Positions 1-8,972 of a stretch of 64,000 nucleotides of DNA are shown in pieces. The notes under the pieces were generated by a model. That model saw nothing but the letters and a program-made list of their open reading frames with translations. It searched no databases and was not told the DNA's origin. The DNA comes from Anaerolineae bacterium (lineage in GTDB: Bacteria > Chloroflexota > Anaerolineae > Aggregatilineales > Phototrophicaceae), in NCBI GenBank assembly GCA_017303635.1, contig JAFLCG010000002.1:282918-346917 (forward strand). The letters run 5' to 3'. The stretch's first letter is position 1; every line of letters starts with the position of its first letter. Position numbers and translations under genes: made by a program.

Positions 1-38
1 TATAGTGAAGGGGTAACCCATCAAGGAGAAACTCCACC

Positions 39-530
39 ATGGCAACAAAGAAAGCCCTCACCTTCAAGACCAGTATTGATCTACCTGCCAAGACGCGGGA
101 GAGTGTCATTGTATTGCTCAACCAGCAGTTGGCCGATACGTTTGATCTGCTCAGCCAGACCAAGCAAGCGCACTGGAACGTGAAGGGCATGAATTTCATT
201 GCCCTGCATAAACTGTTTGATGAACTGGTTGATACGCTGGAAGACCAGGTGGATGAGATTGCCGAGCGTGTGACCGCGCTGGGCGGTCTGGCAATGGGTA
301 CGGCACGGATGGCAGCAGCCAACTCGACCCTGCCGGAATTCCCAGCGGTGACGGCGGGCGAGGACGTGGTGAAAGCGCTGGTCGAGCGCTATGCCGCGCT
401 GGCAAAATCCACCCGCGCAGCCATTGACACCGCTGATAAAGCCGGGGATGCGGACACGGCTGACCTCTTCACAGGGGTATCCCGTGATCTGGATAAGCAC
501 CTCTGGTTCCTCGAGGCACATTTGCAGTAG
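39..530 (+). CDS. dps: Dps-family DNA-binding ferritin-like protein
   Basis: 163 aa, normal Dps length. Dps proteins form 12-subunit cages that oxidise and store iron with H2O2 and protect DNA in starvation or oxidative stress. The inter-subunit ferroxidase ligands are present with exactly E. coli spacing: H45 (in AHWNVKG), H57, D61, D72 and E76 (in VDEIAER). The N-terminus carries several lysines, which in this family can bind DNA. The start follows an AAGGAG Shine-Dalgarno at 24-29. The gene stands alone: the next gene is convergent. A short hairpin (558-565/573-580) lies downstream but lacks a T-run on this strand. Confidence 0.95.
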   Translation: MATKKALTFKTSIDLPAKTRESVIVLLNQQLADTFDLLSQTKQAHWNVKGMNFIALHKLFDELVDTLEDQVDEIAERVTALGGLAMGTARMAAANSTLPEFPAVTAGEDVVKALVERYAALAKSTRAAIDTADKAGDADTADLFTGVSRDLDKHLWFLEAHLQ

Positions 531-587
531 GTCCTATCCGTAGGCTTTGGAACAAGCTGTGCCTCCTTCTAAGAGGCACAAAGCAAA

Positions 588-613
588 AAGGCGCATCTAT
601 CAAGATGCGCCTT
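588..613 (-). terminator. Intrinsic terminator of the FmdB-like gene
   Basis: An 11-bp perfect stem (588-598 with 603-613) and a 4-nt loop. Read on the minus strand it is followed by a T-rich run (TTTTTGCTTT), so it terminates the gene at 637-990. It may also stop read-through from dps. Confidence 0.8.
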
Positions 614-636
614 CACATTCAGCAATTGACTAGAGG

Positions 637-990
637 CTAATCCGCCGCCGGTGTTGCAGCGGCGGCAGCCGGTTTACTGGCGGGCTTGGCTTCGGCTTTA
701 GGCTCCGCCTTTGGAGTCGCTTCCGTTCCAGACTCAGCCTTGGCGGCATCGGCTGGTTTAGACTCCGTCGCCGGATTGTCTTTAGGGGTGCTGAGGTTGC
801 TGCTGCTCCGAGAGCTACCCTTACTATCATTGATGTAGAAGCCACTGCCCTTGAAGATCACCCCGGCGGCCTGGACCACACGGGTGACGGCCTGCCCGGT
901 ATGCGGGTCAGTCTTCAGGGGGGCATCACTAAAAGACTGCTTGATATCAAAGGTGGTGCCATCTTCACGGCGATAGGTATAAACCGGCAT
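637..990 (-). CDS. FmdB-like protein that has lost its zinc-ribbon cysteines
   Basis: 117 aa. Residues 1-57 match the FmdB/zinc-ribbon regulatory family (MPVYTYRRED start, QSFSDAPL, then VIFKGSGFYINDSK). In the family, two CxxC pairs bind zinc. Here the four cysteine positions are R8, G11, D28 and T31, and the protein has no cysteine at all. Residues 58-117 are a low-complexity Ser/Lys/Glu/Ala/Pro tail. The role of FmdB proteins is poorly known (first linked to formamidase/acetamidase regulation). The preserved GIIFKGSGFY-type motif with lost metal ligands suggests a metal-independent derivative. Single gene with its own terminator. Confidence 0.8.
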   Translation of the reverse strand: MPVYTYRREDGTTFDIKQSFSDAPLKTDPHTGQAVTRVVQAAGVIFKGSGFYINDSKGSSRSSSNLSTPKDNPATESKPADAAKAESGTEATPKAEPKAEAKPASKPAAAAATPAAD

Positions 991-1109
991 TTCTGCTTAC
1001 CTCAACCTCGGTACACAATCCCACACACATAGATTATAGATGCAGGAACACCTCGCTATGTTACCTGATGGATTATCAGATAAACGTTAGCGGGGGCTGA
1101 ATCAGATGC

Positions 1110-2396
1110 TTAGAAACCGCCGTTACGACCACTCGCCATACCCGGCAGCGTATTGAGGAATTCTTCGTTGGTCTCCGTCTGGCGGAAGACATTGACGAAG
1201 CGCTCATAGGCACCGACGATACCCGTTTCCTCATCCTCTGCCAGGCGAGAGTACATGCTGCGGAGGGTATAGACGCGCTGGAGCACATCCGGCCCAAGGA
1301 GCAGGTCTTCGCGGCGGGTCGAGGACTGTTCGATATCGAAGGCGGGGAATACACGGCGTTCCTGAAGCTTGCGGTTCAGGTGGAGTTCCATATTGCCGGT
1401 ACCCTTGAATTCTTCGTAGATGACATCATCCATTTTGCTGCCGGTATTGACCAGGCAGGTGGCGATGATGGTCAGGCTACCGCCTTCTTCAACATTACGG
1501 CCTGCGCCATAAATGCGCTTCGGCGGGTGAATGGCCGAGGGGTCAAGACCACCGGAGAGCGTACGGCCGCTGGTTGGCACCACCAGGTTGTAAGCCCGCG
1601 CCAGACGGGTGATGCTATCCAGCATCAGGACGACGTGTTGGCGGCTTTCCACCAGACGCTTGGCCCGGTTGATCGCCATCTCTGCCACACGAACGTGATG
1701 CTGTACCGGATCATCAAACGTGGAAGCAATAACTTCCGCATCCACCGAACGATCCATGTCGGTCACTTCTTCCGGGCGCTCGCCGATGAGGGCGATCATC
1801 AGGTGGACTTCCGGATAGTTCTTGCTGATGGCGTTAGCAATTTCTTTGAGAACTGTCGTCTTACCGGCCTTGGGCGGGGAGACGATCAAACCGCGCTGAC
1901 CACGCCCGATGGGGGCGATCAGGTTCAGCAAGCGGGTGCTGAGCACGCGCGGGCTGGTTTCAAGGTTGTAGCGTTCGTTCGGGTAAATCGGGGTCAGATC
2001 TTCAAAGTTGGGGCGGTTCTTGGCTTCTTCTGGGTTGAGGCCGTTGACGGCGTCCACCCGCAGCAGACCGTAGTACTTTTCCGACTCTTTCGGGGCACGG
2101 ACTTGCCCGATAACCAGGTCACCCGTGCGGAGGCTAAAGCGCTTAATCTGCGTTTGGCTGACGTAGATGTCATTGGGGCCGGGCAGATAATGTTCCGCAC
2201 GCAGGAAGCCGATGCCGTCTTCGACAATTTCCAGGACGCCACCGCGCAGCTTGAAGCCTTGTTTTTCAGCGTTATCCCGCAGCAGGGCAATGATGAGATC
2301 GGGTTTCTTGAGACGGCTGTAACCTGTGATCGAGTTTTCACGCGCGATGTCGCGCAGTTCGGTCAGGGTGCGGCGTTCAAGCTGGGAAATGTCCAT
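1110..2396 (-). CDS. rho: Transcription termination factor Rho
   Basis: 428 aa, typical length. Rho is the hexameric RNA helicase that terminates transcripts. Domains in order: N-terminal Rho helix-turn region 1-45 ([10 protein letters not shown]), cold-shock-like RNA-binding domain about 50-125 ([14 protein letters not shown]), and RecA-type ATPase 150-410. Walker A is SPPKAGKTT (173-181), Walker B is VVLMLD (255-260), and the Q-loop/R-loop region around [20 protein letters not shown] is intact. The end is extended by a short Gly/Asn-rich tail (SGRNGGF). A promoter lies about 225 nt upstream, giving a long leader as is common for autoregulated rho genes. Confidence 0.97.
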   Translation of the reverse strand: MDISQLERRTLTELRDIARENSITGYSRLKKPDLIIALLRDNAEKQGFKLRGGVLEIVEDGIGFLRAEHYLPGPNDIYVSQTQIKRFSLRTGDLVIGQVRAPKESEKYYGLLRVDAVNGLNPEEAKNRPNFEDLTPIYPNERYNLETSPRVLSTRLLNLIAPIGRGQRGLIVSPPKAGKTTVLKEIANAISKNYPEVHLMIALIGERPEEVTDMDRSVDAEVIASTFDDPVQHHVRVAEMAINRAKRLVESRQHVVLMLDSITRLARAYNLVVPTSGRTLSGGLDPSAIHPPKRIYGAGRNVEEGGSLTIIATCLVNTGSKMDDVIYEEFKGTGNMELHLNRKLQERRVFPAFDIEQSSTRREDLLLGPDVLQRVYTLRSMYSRLAEDEETGIVGAYERFVNVFRQTETNEEFLNTLPGMASGRNGGF

Positions 2397-2628
2397 AAGG
2401 GAAGGGAACTCCGAGGATGGTTATGTGGGCAAAATTGAGGATTGGTCGGTGTTGATTCGATAACAATGGGATAGTAAATAGGTATGCCACGCCGAAGGCG
2501 TATGACATCGCAACGCATCGAGTCGGACTGTGATCGCTCACCTGCGGTATTTGCACCGCGACTATACATTCATGACAAGGTAGGGATTCACGCAGTCGGA
2601 GCAAGGCCGTGCGGCCTGCTTTGATTGC

Positions 2629-2657
2629 ACTATAGCACACATTACAAGGCGACACAA
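2629..2657 (-). promoter_or_regulatory. Predicted sigma70-type promoter for rho
   Basis: On the minus strand: -35 TTGTGT (2652-2657), 17-bp spacer, -10 TATAGT (2629-2634) with an extended TGc just upstream. It implies transcription from about 2621 and a leader of about 225 nt before the rho start. The leader contains a small GC hairpin (AGGCC/GGCCT, about 2604-2617). Confidence 0.6.
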
Positions 2658-2730
2658 GCATTAATTTTTGGATATGTTTGGATATCCGAGCTGTAGTCAG
2701 GTTTCTAGTGGCTCTCACATAATCTTTAAC

Positions 2731-2766
2731 CAATACCCTGCTCTCATTGAGGATCACAGGGTATTG
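2731..2766. repeat. 10-bp inverted repeat between rho and iorA
   Basis: Perfect arms CAATACCCTG (2731-2740) and CAGGGTATTG (2757-2766) with a 16-nt spacer. It lies in the 446-bp divergent gap (2397-2842), upstream of the rho promoter and about 80 bp before iorA, so it may be an operator for the iorAB side or a transcript hairpin. Apart from this and the rho promoter/leader I see nothing else in the gap. Confidence 0.5.
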
Positions 2767-2842
2767 TTATGCTCGCCAGCCTGCATTTTTAGTGCAAGCT
2801 AGCCCGCACTTCAAAAAGTATCCCTCGCAAAGGACGCCGCCT

Positions 2843-3325
2843 ATGGAACTTCGCATTAACGGGCAGACCTATACGGTCGCCTCGGACGCCGCTGAACCCC
2901 TGCTCTGGGTACTGCGCGATGAACTCGGTCTGACCGGCACCAAATATGGCTGTGGATTAGGAATCTGCGGCTCCTGCACCGTCCATGTAGATGGCGAGGC
3001 CATGCGTTCTTGCTCCACCCCACTCAGCACCGTCGAAGGTAAAGCCATCACCACGATTGAAGGCTTGGCAACCGTCGAAGCAGATGGCACAGAAACGCTG
3101 CATCCAGTCCAGGAAGCGTTCATTGAAGAACAGGTGCCGCAATGCGCCTGGTGCATGAGTGGTCAAATGATGCAGGCAGCGGCTTTCTTGAGTAACAATC
3201 CGCAGCCGACCGAAGACGAGATCATCGCGGCCATGAACAACAACTACTGCCGCTGCGGCTGTTACACACGCATCAAGACGGCGGTCGCACTAGCCGCTGA
3301 AATTGCCGAGGAGCGCCGCGCATGA
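2843..3325 (+). CDS. iorA: Isoquinoline 1-oxidoreductase-type small subunit, [2Fe-2S] protein
   Basis: 160 aa from the ATG at 2843. This start is chosen over an in-frame upstream codon because AAAGGA lies 8 nt before it and the protein then begins at the canonical MELRINGQ. It carries the plant-type 2Fe-2S motif CGLGICGSC and the second C-terminal 2Fe-2S domain (CAWCMSGQ then CRCGCYTRI) of molybdenum hydroxylase small subunits. It passes electrons from the Mo site of the next gene. Its stop overlaps the large-subunit start (ATGA at 3322-3325), implying translational coupling. The substrate cannot be read from sequence; aldehydes or N-heterocycles are usual for the family. Confidence 0.9.
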   Translation: MELRINGQTYTVASDAAEPLLWVLRDELGLTGTKYGCGLGICGSCTVHVDGEAMRSCSTPLSTVEGKAITTIEGLATVEADGTETLHPVQEAFIEEQVPQCAWCMSGQMMQAAAFLSNNPQPTEDEIIAAMNNNYCRCGCYTRIKTAVALAAEIAEERRA

Positions 3326-5529
3326 CCAAAACGACTCAAACCCCGGCAGAACCCAAAGCCAAAGGCAAAGGCCTGACCCGGCGGCGTTTCCTGCAAGTGC
3401 TGGGCGGCGGAGCCGCCGTGTTGGCAGTCGGGGCAGTCCTCGGCGGACCGACGCTCGTGCGTGAAGGGCGCTTGGCAATCAACCGCGTCTTCTTGACCGG
3501 CTCTGCGCCCTCCTCCCCACCGCCCAAAGATCCATTCGTCTGGTTCGAGATCAACGCGGCGAATGAGGCCACCCTCTACATCCCCAAAGTCGAAATGGGC
3601 CAGGGCATCCACACCTCGCTGGCACAGATCGCCGCTGATGAACTCGAACTCGACTGGCAAACCGTGCGCGTCCGGCAGGCAGATGCCAGCCGGGGCTTCG
3701 ACCCGCAGTTGATTTTCACCTTCGGCAGCACCTCGATCACGGCGCTCTATCAACCCATTCGGGAAATTGCGGCGACCATGCGCGAGATGCTCCGCACGGA
3801 AGCAGCCGCCCAGTTGGGGGTTGCCGCAGCAGATCTAACCGCCGCCAACAGCACCATCAGCAATGGTTCTCAAGCCAAAACTTACGGCGAGATCATCGCC
3901 GCCAAAGCCGGAGCGTGGGTCATCCCGGAAGCTGCCGCGCCGCTCAAGCCCGACGCCGACTTCAAACTGATCGGGCAGTCGGTCAAGCGAGTTGATCTAC
4001 GGGATAAAGTCACTGGTCGCGCCCAATACGGCTTTGATATGCGGGCTGAAGGCATGGTCTACGGGGCAGTCGCCCGACCACCGCGCTATGGAGCCACGCT
4101 CAAGGCATCCGGCGAAGGCGATGCGCGTTCTCAACCCGGCGTCGTGGATGTCATCTTGCGTGAAGGTTTTGCCGGGGTGGTCGCCAGTACCCGCCGGGCC
4201 GCACAGGCAGCGCTCAGCCACCTCGACCTGACATGGGAAGGCGGCACCACCATCAATCAGGCTGAGATGGAAGCTATGCTCACACTGCCCAAGGAAGGCG
4301 GCACCCTCATCCAGCGCGAAGGCAATGTCGATGGGGCAACCGGTACCGTGATCGAGGCCAATTACTTCACGCCGATGGCCGTCCACGCGCAGATGGAACC
4401 GCAGGCGGCGCTGGCTGATGTCAAAACGGATTCGGCGCTCATCCATACCTCAACGCAAGCCCCTGGTTTGAGCCAGGAACGCATCGCCGCCGCCCTGAAG
4501 ATGGACGAGGCTAAGGTCGCGGTTCGGGCAGCTTACGTAGGTGGTGGCTTCGGGCGCAAGACCGGCACCGATGCCGCGGTCGAAGCAGCCTTGCTCTCAC
4601 AGGCGGTCGGTCGCCCGGTGATGGTCGGCTGGTCGCGGGAAGAAGAAATGCAGCAGGGCTACCGGCGTCCACCAGCGGCCAATTATTTCCGCGCAACGAT
4701 CAGCGAGGCCGGTGACATCACCTCGGTCCATCACGAAATGGCGAGTGGTGATGTGCTGTTCAACCCCCAGGTAGGGGCTAGCGGCGGCTTCCTCGAAGTC
4801 CTGCTGGGCACTGATCCGCTAGCAGCTTATGGCGGCCTGATTCACTACAGCCTGCCCGCTGTGCGCGGCATCTATCATCGGATGGAAATCCCGGTGCCGA
4901 CTGCTTACTGGCGTGGCTTGGGTTCTTTCCCCAATACCTTCGCGATTGAGTCCTTCATCGACGAACTGGCCGTCGCCACCCAGACAGACCCCTTTGACCT
5001 GCGTTTGAAGTACCGCCCGGCGGATGACCTGGGCCGCCGCTATGAGCTGGTCCTCAATGCGGTGCGCGAGGCTTCCGGTTGGGGCAGCGCCGTTCCCGAA
5101 GGTCGGGCGCGGGGTCTGGCGACCTGTTATGATCGCGGGACAGTGGTCGGGCTAGTGGTCGAAGTCTCGGTAAACGAGAGCGAAATCAACGTCCATGAAG
5201 CCTGGTGTGCGGTCGATCCAGGGCTGGTCATCAATCCGAACGGGGCGGCGGCGCAGGTGGAAGGCAGCATCATCATGGGGCTGAGTTCCACCCTCATCGA
5301 GCAGCAGACGGTGGAAAACGGCATGGCGGTGGGGAATAACTTCAACACCTACCCCCTGCTGCGGATCAGCCAGGCGCCACGCATCACCGTACTGCCGATC
5401 AACAGCGGTGATGAACCTGTCGGTGGCATGGGCGAGCCGGTCATCGGCGTAGTACCCGCCGCGGTCGGCAACGCGGTCTTTGCACTGACGGGTCAGCGAC
5501 TTCGACTGCTGCCCCTCACACTGGCCTGA
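3322..5529 (+). CDS. iorB: Molybdopterin-binding large subunit, IorB/aldehyde dehydrogenase type
   Basis: 735 aa. A Tat signal (RRRFLQVLGGGAAVLAVG, residues about 20-40) directs export after Mo-cofactor insertion. The rest is a xanthine dehydrogenase-family molybdopterin-binding protein of the single-polypeptide IorB type: VEMGQGIHTSLAQIAADEL near residue 90, GGGFGRKTG around residue 405, and GGMGEPVIGVVPAAVGNAVF at the C-terminus, where the catalytic Glu is in GMGEP. The small subunit has no signal peptide and presumably travels with it. No FAD subunit or dedicated cofactor chaperone is adjacent, so electrons probably leave through a cytochrome or other membrane acceptor encoded elsewhere. 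A strong terminator follows. Confidence 0.9.
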   Translation: MTKTTQTPAEPKAKGKGLTRRRFLQVLGGGAAVLAVGAVLGGPTLVREGRLAINRVFLTGSAPSSPPPKDPFVWFEINAANEATLYIPKVEMGQGIHTSLAQIAADELELDWQTVRVRQADASRGFDPQLIFTFGSTSITALYQPIREIAATMREMLRTEAAAQLGVAAADLTAANSTISNGSQAKTYGEIIAAKAGAWVIPEAAAPLKPDADFKLIGQSVKRVDLRDKVTGRAQYGFDMRAEGMVYGAVARPPRYGATLKASGEGDARSQPGVVDVILREGFAGVVASTRRAAQAALSHLDLTWEGGTTINQAEMEAMLTLPKEGGTLIQREGNVDGATGTVIEANYFTPMAVHAQMEPQAALADVKTDSALIHTSTQAPGLSQERIAAALKMDEAKVAVRAAYVGGGFGRKTGTDAAVEAALLSQAVGRPVMVGWSREEEMQQGYRRPPAANYFRATISEAGDITSVHHEMASGDVLFNPQVGASGGFLEVLLGTDPLAAYGGLIHYSLPAVRGIYHRMEIPVPTAYWRGLGSFPNTFAIESFIDELAVATQTDPFDLRLKYRPADDLGRRYELVLNAVREASGWGSAVPEGRARGLATCYDRGTVVGLVVEVSVNESEINVHEAWCAVDPGLVINPNGAAAQVEGSIIMGLSSTLIEQQTVENGMAVGNNFNTYPLLRISQAPRITVLPINSGDEPVGGMGEPVIGVVPAAVGNAVFALTGQRLRLLPLTLA

Positions 5530-5553
5530 GCATGATCTGAAGTCAGGACGGTC

Positions 5554-5590
5554 AAGGCGGTCGCTCGAAATGGAGCGACCGCCTTTTTTT
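5554..5590 (+). terminator. Intrinsic terminator after iorAB
   Basis: A 13-bp perfect stem (5554-5566 with 5573-5585), 6-nt loop and a run of T to 5590. It ends the iorAB transcript. Confidence 0.9.
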
Positions 5591-5635
5591 ATGCGTTATA
5601 CTTTCCCAACCCGATGCTGAAATGAGCTGCCCAAC

Positions 5636-6466
5636 ATGGACTTTCAGTTTTGCGCTGCCTATGAACTGCCCCTGACTGATCTGGCAGACTTATTCACCCG
5701 TGCCTTTGCGAACTATATCGGCGGCGCCGTCCATATGGATGCGCGCTTTTTGAGCAGCGTGCTGGCAAAGGAAAACGTTGATCTCGGCCTGAGCCAGCTT
5801 ATCCTGGAGGCGGATCGTCCGGTAGGCTTTGGCTTGATGTCACGGCAGGGAAACACCAGCCGCCTGGCAGGCATGGGCATTGTGCCGGAAAGCCAGGGAC
5901 AGCAAGTCGGCTTTCGATTGCTGTCCCATTTGCTGCAGCAGGGGCGCGAACGACACGAAACGCACATGGTTCTGGAAGCCTTCGAACAGAACACACGGGC
6001 CGTCAAACTCTATCAAAAAGCCGGTTTCCAGATCGTGCAGCGCTTGTACGGCTACCATGCCGAGCGACTTCCCGGCGAAACCGCTGCACACCTGCGTGAA
6101 AGCGACTGCTACACAGTCGCGAAGGCGCTGGTGCAGTGGGGCGACGCTGACTTGCCCTGGCAGGTTTCCGGCACGACCCTGGCTCGGCTGGGACACCCCA
6201 ATCGCGCTTATATCCTGGATCAGGCAATGGCCGTCATCAGTGATCCCACCCAGGAAACCATCTATCTGCGCTGCTTGTTGGTCCCGCTACCCCATCGAAA
6301 TCAAGGGCAGGGCTCCCGTTTGTTGCGGGCGCTCGCAGCAGCATTTCCGCAAAAGCAGTGGGCCATTCAAGCACTATGCCCGGAAGGCTACGGGATAGGC
6401 TTTTTTGAAAAGCGGGGCTTTATCCGGCAGCCGTTAAATCAGCTGCTGATGGCAATCGCGCTGTAA
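5636..6466 (+). CDS. Tandem GNAT-domain N-acetyltransferase
   Basis: 276 aa with two GNAT folds. The first (about 1-150) carries the acetyl-CoA loop GIVPESQGQQVGFRLL and the C-terminal NTRAVKLYQKAGFQ motif. The second (about 160-276) has LVPLPHRNQGQGSRLLRAL and a final FFEKRGF. The first domain looks complete for acetyl-CoA binding; the second also keeps the QGQGxR loop. The substrate is unknown. It follows the iorAB terminator and converges on recD2. Confidence 0.85.
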   Translation: MDFQFCAAYELPLTDLADLFTRAFANYIGGAVHMDARFLSSVLAKENVDLGLSQLILEADRPVGFGLMSRQGNTSRLAGMGIVPESQGQQVGFRLLSHLLQQGRERHETHMVLEAFEQNTRAVKLYQKAGFQIVQRLYGYHAERLPGETAAHLRESDCYTVAKALVQWGDADLPWQVSGTTLARLGHPNRAYILDQAMAVISDPTQETIYLRCLLVPLPHRNQGQGSRLLRALAAAFPQKQWAIQALCPEGYGIGFFEKRGFIRQPLNQLLMAIAL

Positions 6467-6481
6467 GCCTCATCAGATGAG

Positions 6482-8713
6482 CTAGGTAGTTAACCGCCCC
6501 AGCAACCCGCTGAAGCGATCCACCGTCTTGTTATTGCCCACCGCCATGTGGATGGCCCGCGGCGCACCAACCAGCACGCAGGTCTTTTTCGCCCGTGTGA
6601 TCGCCGTGTAGATCAGGTTGCGCTGGAGCATCATATAGTGCTGAGTCAGCAGCGGGATGACCACCACCGGGTATTCCCCACCCTGACTGCGATGCGTGCT
6701 GATGCAGTAGGCCAGTGTGAGTTCATCAGCAGCCTCGCTGAAGTCATACTCCACATAGCGCCCATCGATCACCACTTCGATGCGGCTGTCATCCGGGTCG
6801 AGCGCGTAGATGCGCCCGATGTCCCCGTTAAAGACTTCCTTCTCGTAGTTGTTCCGCACCTGCATGACCTTATCGCCCACGCGGAAGAGCTTGCCGCCCA
6901 ACCGCTTTTCCGCCATGCGTCGGTCGCCGTTGAGCGCGGCTTGCAAACGGTCGTTGAGCGTGGTCACCCCGGCTGGGCCGCGATACATCGGCGCGATCAC
7001 CTGCACATCATTCAGTGGATCAACACCGAACTTGGCAGGCAGGCGGTTCTGCACAATATCCACCAGCAGATCGGCGGCACGTTCCGGGTCATCCTCTTTG
7101 AAGAAGAAGAAATCGCTGCTCTGATTGTGCAGGTGCGGCGCTTCCCCATGATTGACACGGTGGGCATTGACAATAATCAGGCTGTCCTCGCTCTGCCGGA
7201 AAATGGTCTCCAATCGGGTCACTTCCGCCAGACCGGAATTGATGACATCGCGCAGGACGTTGCCCGCGCCCACGCTCGGCAATTGATCGACATCCCCGAC
7301 CAGCATCAGGTGCGTGGTCGGGCGCAGTGCCTTGAGCAGGTTGTAGAACAGTACCAGATCAATCATCGAGGCTTCATCGACGATCAACATGTCGATCTCA
7401 AGCTGGCTGTCCTCGTCGTAGGCAAAGCCGCCATCCGGCGCATAACCCAGCAGTCGATGAATCGTGCTGGCGGGGTGTCCCGTCGCCTCGGCCAGACGCT
7501 TGGCAGCACGTCCAGTGGGTGATGCCAGTTTGAACGGACGTTTGGCATATTCCAGCGCGTGGATGACCATCTGGAGCGTGGTGGTTTTGCCGGTGCCGGG
7601 GCCGCCCGTCAGCACCGAGACTTTTTGCGTCAGCGCCTTCTGCACTGCGCCCTGCTGCTGATCGGTCAGCGAGACATCATTCTTGCGGGCGAGGTCAGCC
7701 AAAAACTGCGGCCACTTGGTCACTTTCCAGGCACCGGTCAGGCTGGAATGACCATCGACGATACTTCGCAACAGCTCCGCCGCGCCGACTTCCGAGTGAT
7801 AGTACAGCGGCAGGTAGACCGCCAGCATCGAGCTGCCATCCGGCCCGGTCACGCTCTCCTGGTACAAATCTTCATGGAGCAGGCTGTTCTCCAGTTGATC
7901 TTCCAACAGCTTGCGGATGCGGGCACCGCTGGCGAAATCCTCATCGGCATCAATGCCTAGCAGTTCCGCAGTCGTGGAAAGCAGTTGAGCGCGGGGGGCA
8001 TAGGTGTGTCCCTCGGTCGCCAGCTTATTGAGCGCGTAGGTCAGCCCGGCGCGGACGCGGTTGGGCGCGTCTTTCGGGGTGCCCATCTTCTGGGCGATCA
8101 CATCCGCCTTGATAAAACCAATCCCGAAGACATCATCCGCCAGCCGGTACGGATCTTCCTGCACCTGCTTGACCGTCTCGCCACCGTAGTAGTTATGAAT
8201 GCGGACGGCCATCTTGCTGCTGATGCCGTAGCCTTGCAGGTAGATCATGGTGCTGCGCTGACCCTGGTTTTCCGACCACGCCTTGATCAGTTCCTTGACC
8301 AGACTTTTCTTCAACCCGGGTACTTCATCCAGTCGGTCGGGATCATCTTCGAGGATGTTGAGGGTCTGGTCGCCAAAGTGATTGACGATCTTGCGGGCGG
8401 TCTGCGGACCGATTCCCCGGACGATGCCGCTGCCGAGGTAATTGACGATACCTTCCTCGGTGGTGGGGATGACCGGGCGGACGACCTCGGCGCGGAACTG
8501 CATCCCCCAGCGTGGGTCGGTGATCCAACTGCCCATGAACTCGACCGCCTCACCGGGTGCCAGTTCCGGCATGGAGCCGACGACGGTGATCGTGCCATCG
8601 CGGGCGGCGGCATTGGCCGGGGGCTTGACCTCCGGGGTCATCTTGAGGACGGTATAGCCGTTTTCCTCGTTGAAGAAGGTGATGCGTTCAATCGTGCCAG
8701 TGATGGTATCCAT
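6482..8713 (-). CDS. recD2: RecD-like ATP-dependent DNA helicase (RecD2)
   Basis: 743 aa, the usual length for RecD2/YrrC, the stand-alone superfamily 1B 5'-3' helicase found in bacteria without RecBCD partners. Order: N-terminal OB-like domain (1-85), tandem helix-hairpin-helix region (about 90-200, with GSGIVRGIGPQTARKIV and VPGLKKSLVKELI), then helicase motifs: Q-motif DQQQGAVQKAL, Walker A GGPGTGKTTT (about 369-378), Walker B MLIVDEASMID, VGDVDQLPSVGAG, and the C-terminal STHRSQGGEYPVV and AITRAKK motifs. Role: DNA repair and replication-fork maintenance. It converges with the GNAT gene with a 15-bp gap. Confidence 0.95.
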   Translation of the reverse strand: MDTITGTIERITFFNEENGYTVLKMTPEVKPPANAAARDGTITVVGSMPELAPGEAVEFMGSWITDPRWGMQFRAEVVRPVIPTTEEGIVNYLGSGIVRGIGPQTARKIVNHFGDQTLNILEDDPDRLDEVPGLKKSLVKELIKAWSENQGQRSTMIYLQGYGISSKMAVRIHNYYGGETVKQVQEDPYRLADDVFGIGFIKADVIAQKMGTPKDAPNRVRAGLTYALNKLATEGHTYAPRAQLLSTTAELLGIDADEDFASGARIRKLLEDQLENSLLHEDLYQESVTGPDGSSMLAVYLPLYYHSEVGAAELLRSIVDGHSSLTGAWKVTKWPQFLADLARKNDVSLTDQQQGAVQKALTQKVSVLTGGPGTGKTTTLQMVIHALEYAKRPFKLASPTGRAAKRLAEATGHPASTIHRLLGYAPDGGFAYDEDSQLEIDMLIVDEASMIDLVLFYNLLKALRPTTHLMLVGDVDQLPSVGAGNVLRDVINSGLAEVTRLETIFRQSEDSLIIVNAHRVNHGEAPHLHNQSSDFFFFKEDDPERAADLLVDIVQNRLPAKFGVDPLNDVQVIAPMYRGPAGVTTLNDRLQAALNGDRRMAEKRLGGKLFRVGDKVMQVRNNYEKEVFNGDIGRIYALDPDDSRIEVVIDGRYVEYDFSEAADELTLAYCISTHRSQGGEYPVVVIPLLTQHYMMLQRNLIYTAITRAKKTCVLVGAPRAIHMAVGNNKTVDRFSGLLGRLTT

Positions 8714-8829
8714 GCCGGAAAGTATAGCGGCAGGGGGGCGGCGGCGGGTAGAGGGCGTTCAGCCAGGGTGCAGGTCATTTCTATTGATCCAACGATCACA
8801 ATCTAAAGTGACGACATAGGGAAATCTGT

Positions 8830-8851
8830 AGGGCGCACGGCTGTGCGCCCG
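8830..8851. repeat. REP-like GTAGGG hairpin, copy 1
   Basis: GTAGGGCGCAC followed by an inverted copy: stem GGGCGCAC (8831-8838) with GTGCGCCC (8843-8850), loop GGCT. Related GTAGGG/GTAAGGG hairpins are at 11813, 16836 (inverted) and 53938. It sits in the recD2 to 8973 divergent gap. Confidence 0.5.
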
Positions 8852-8972
8852 CTTTGATCATTTACCGGATAAGGCACGTAGCCGCATAGTTCCACCCTTC
8901 GCCGGATGCGTCCGACCGCAAATCGTCTTACACTGGATCTATCCTTGTTGACGTCGGACGAAGGAAGCTCTC

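Noticed and set aside
1380..2438. 352-aa open frame opposite rho
   Set aside because: Shadow of rho; no recognisable domain and no ribosome binding site.
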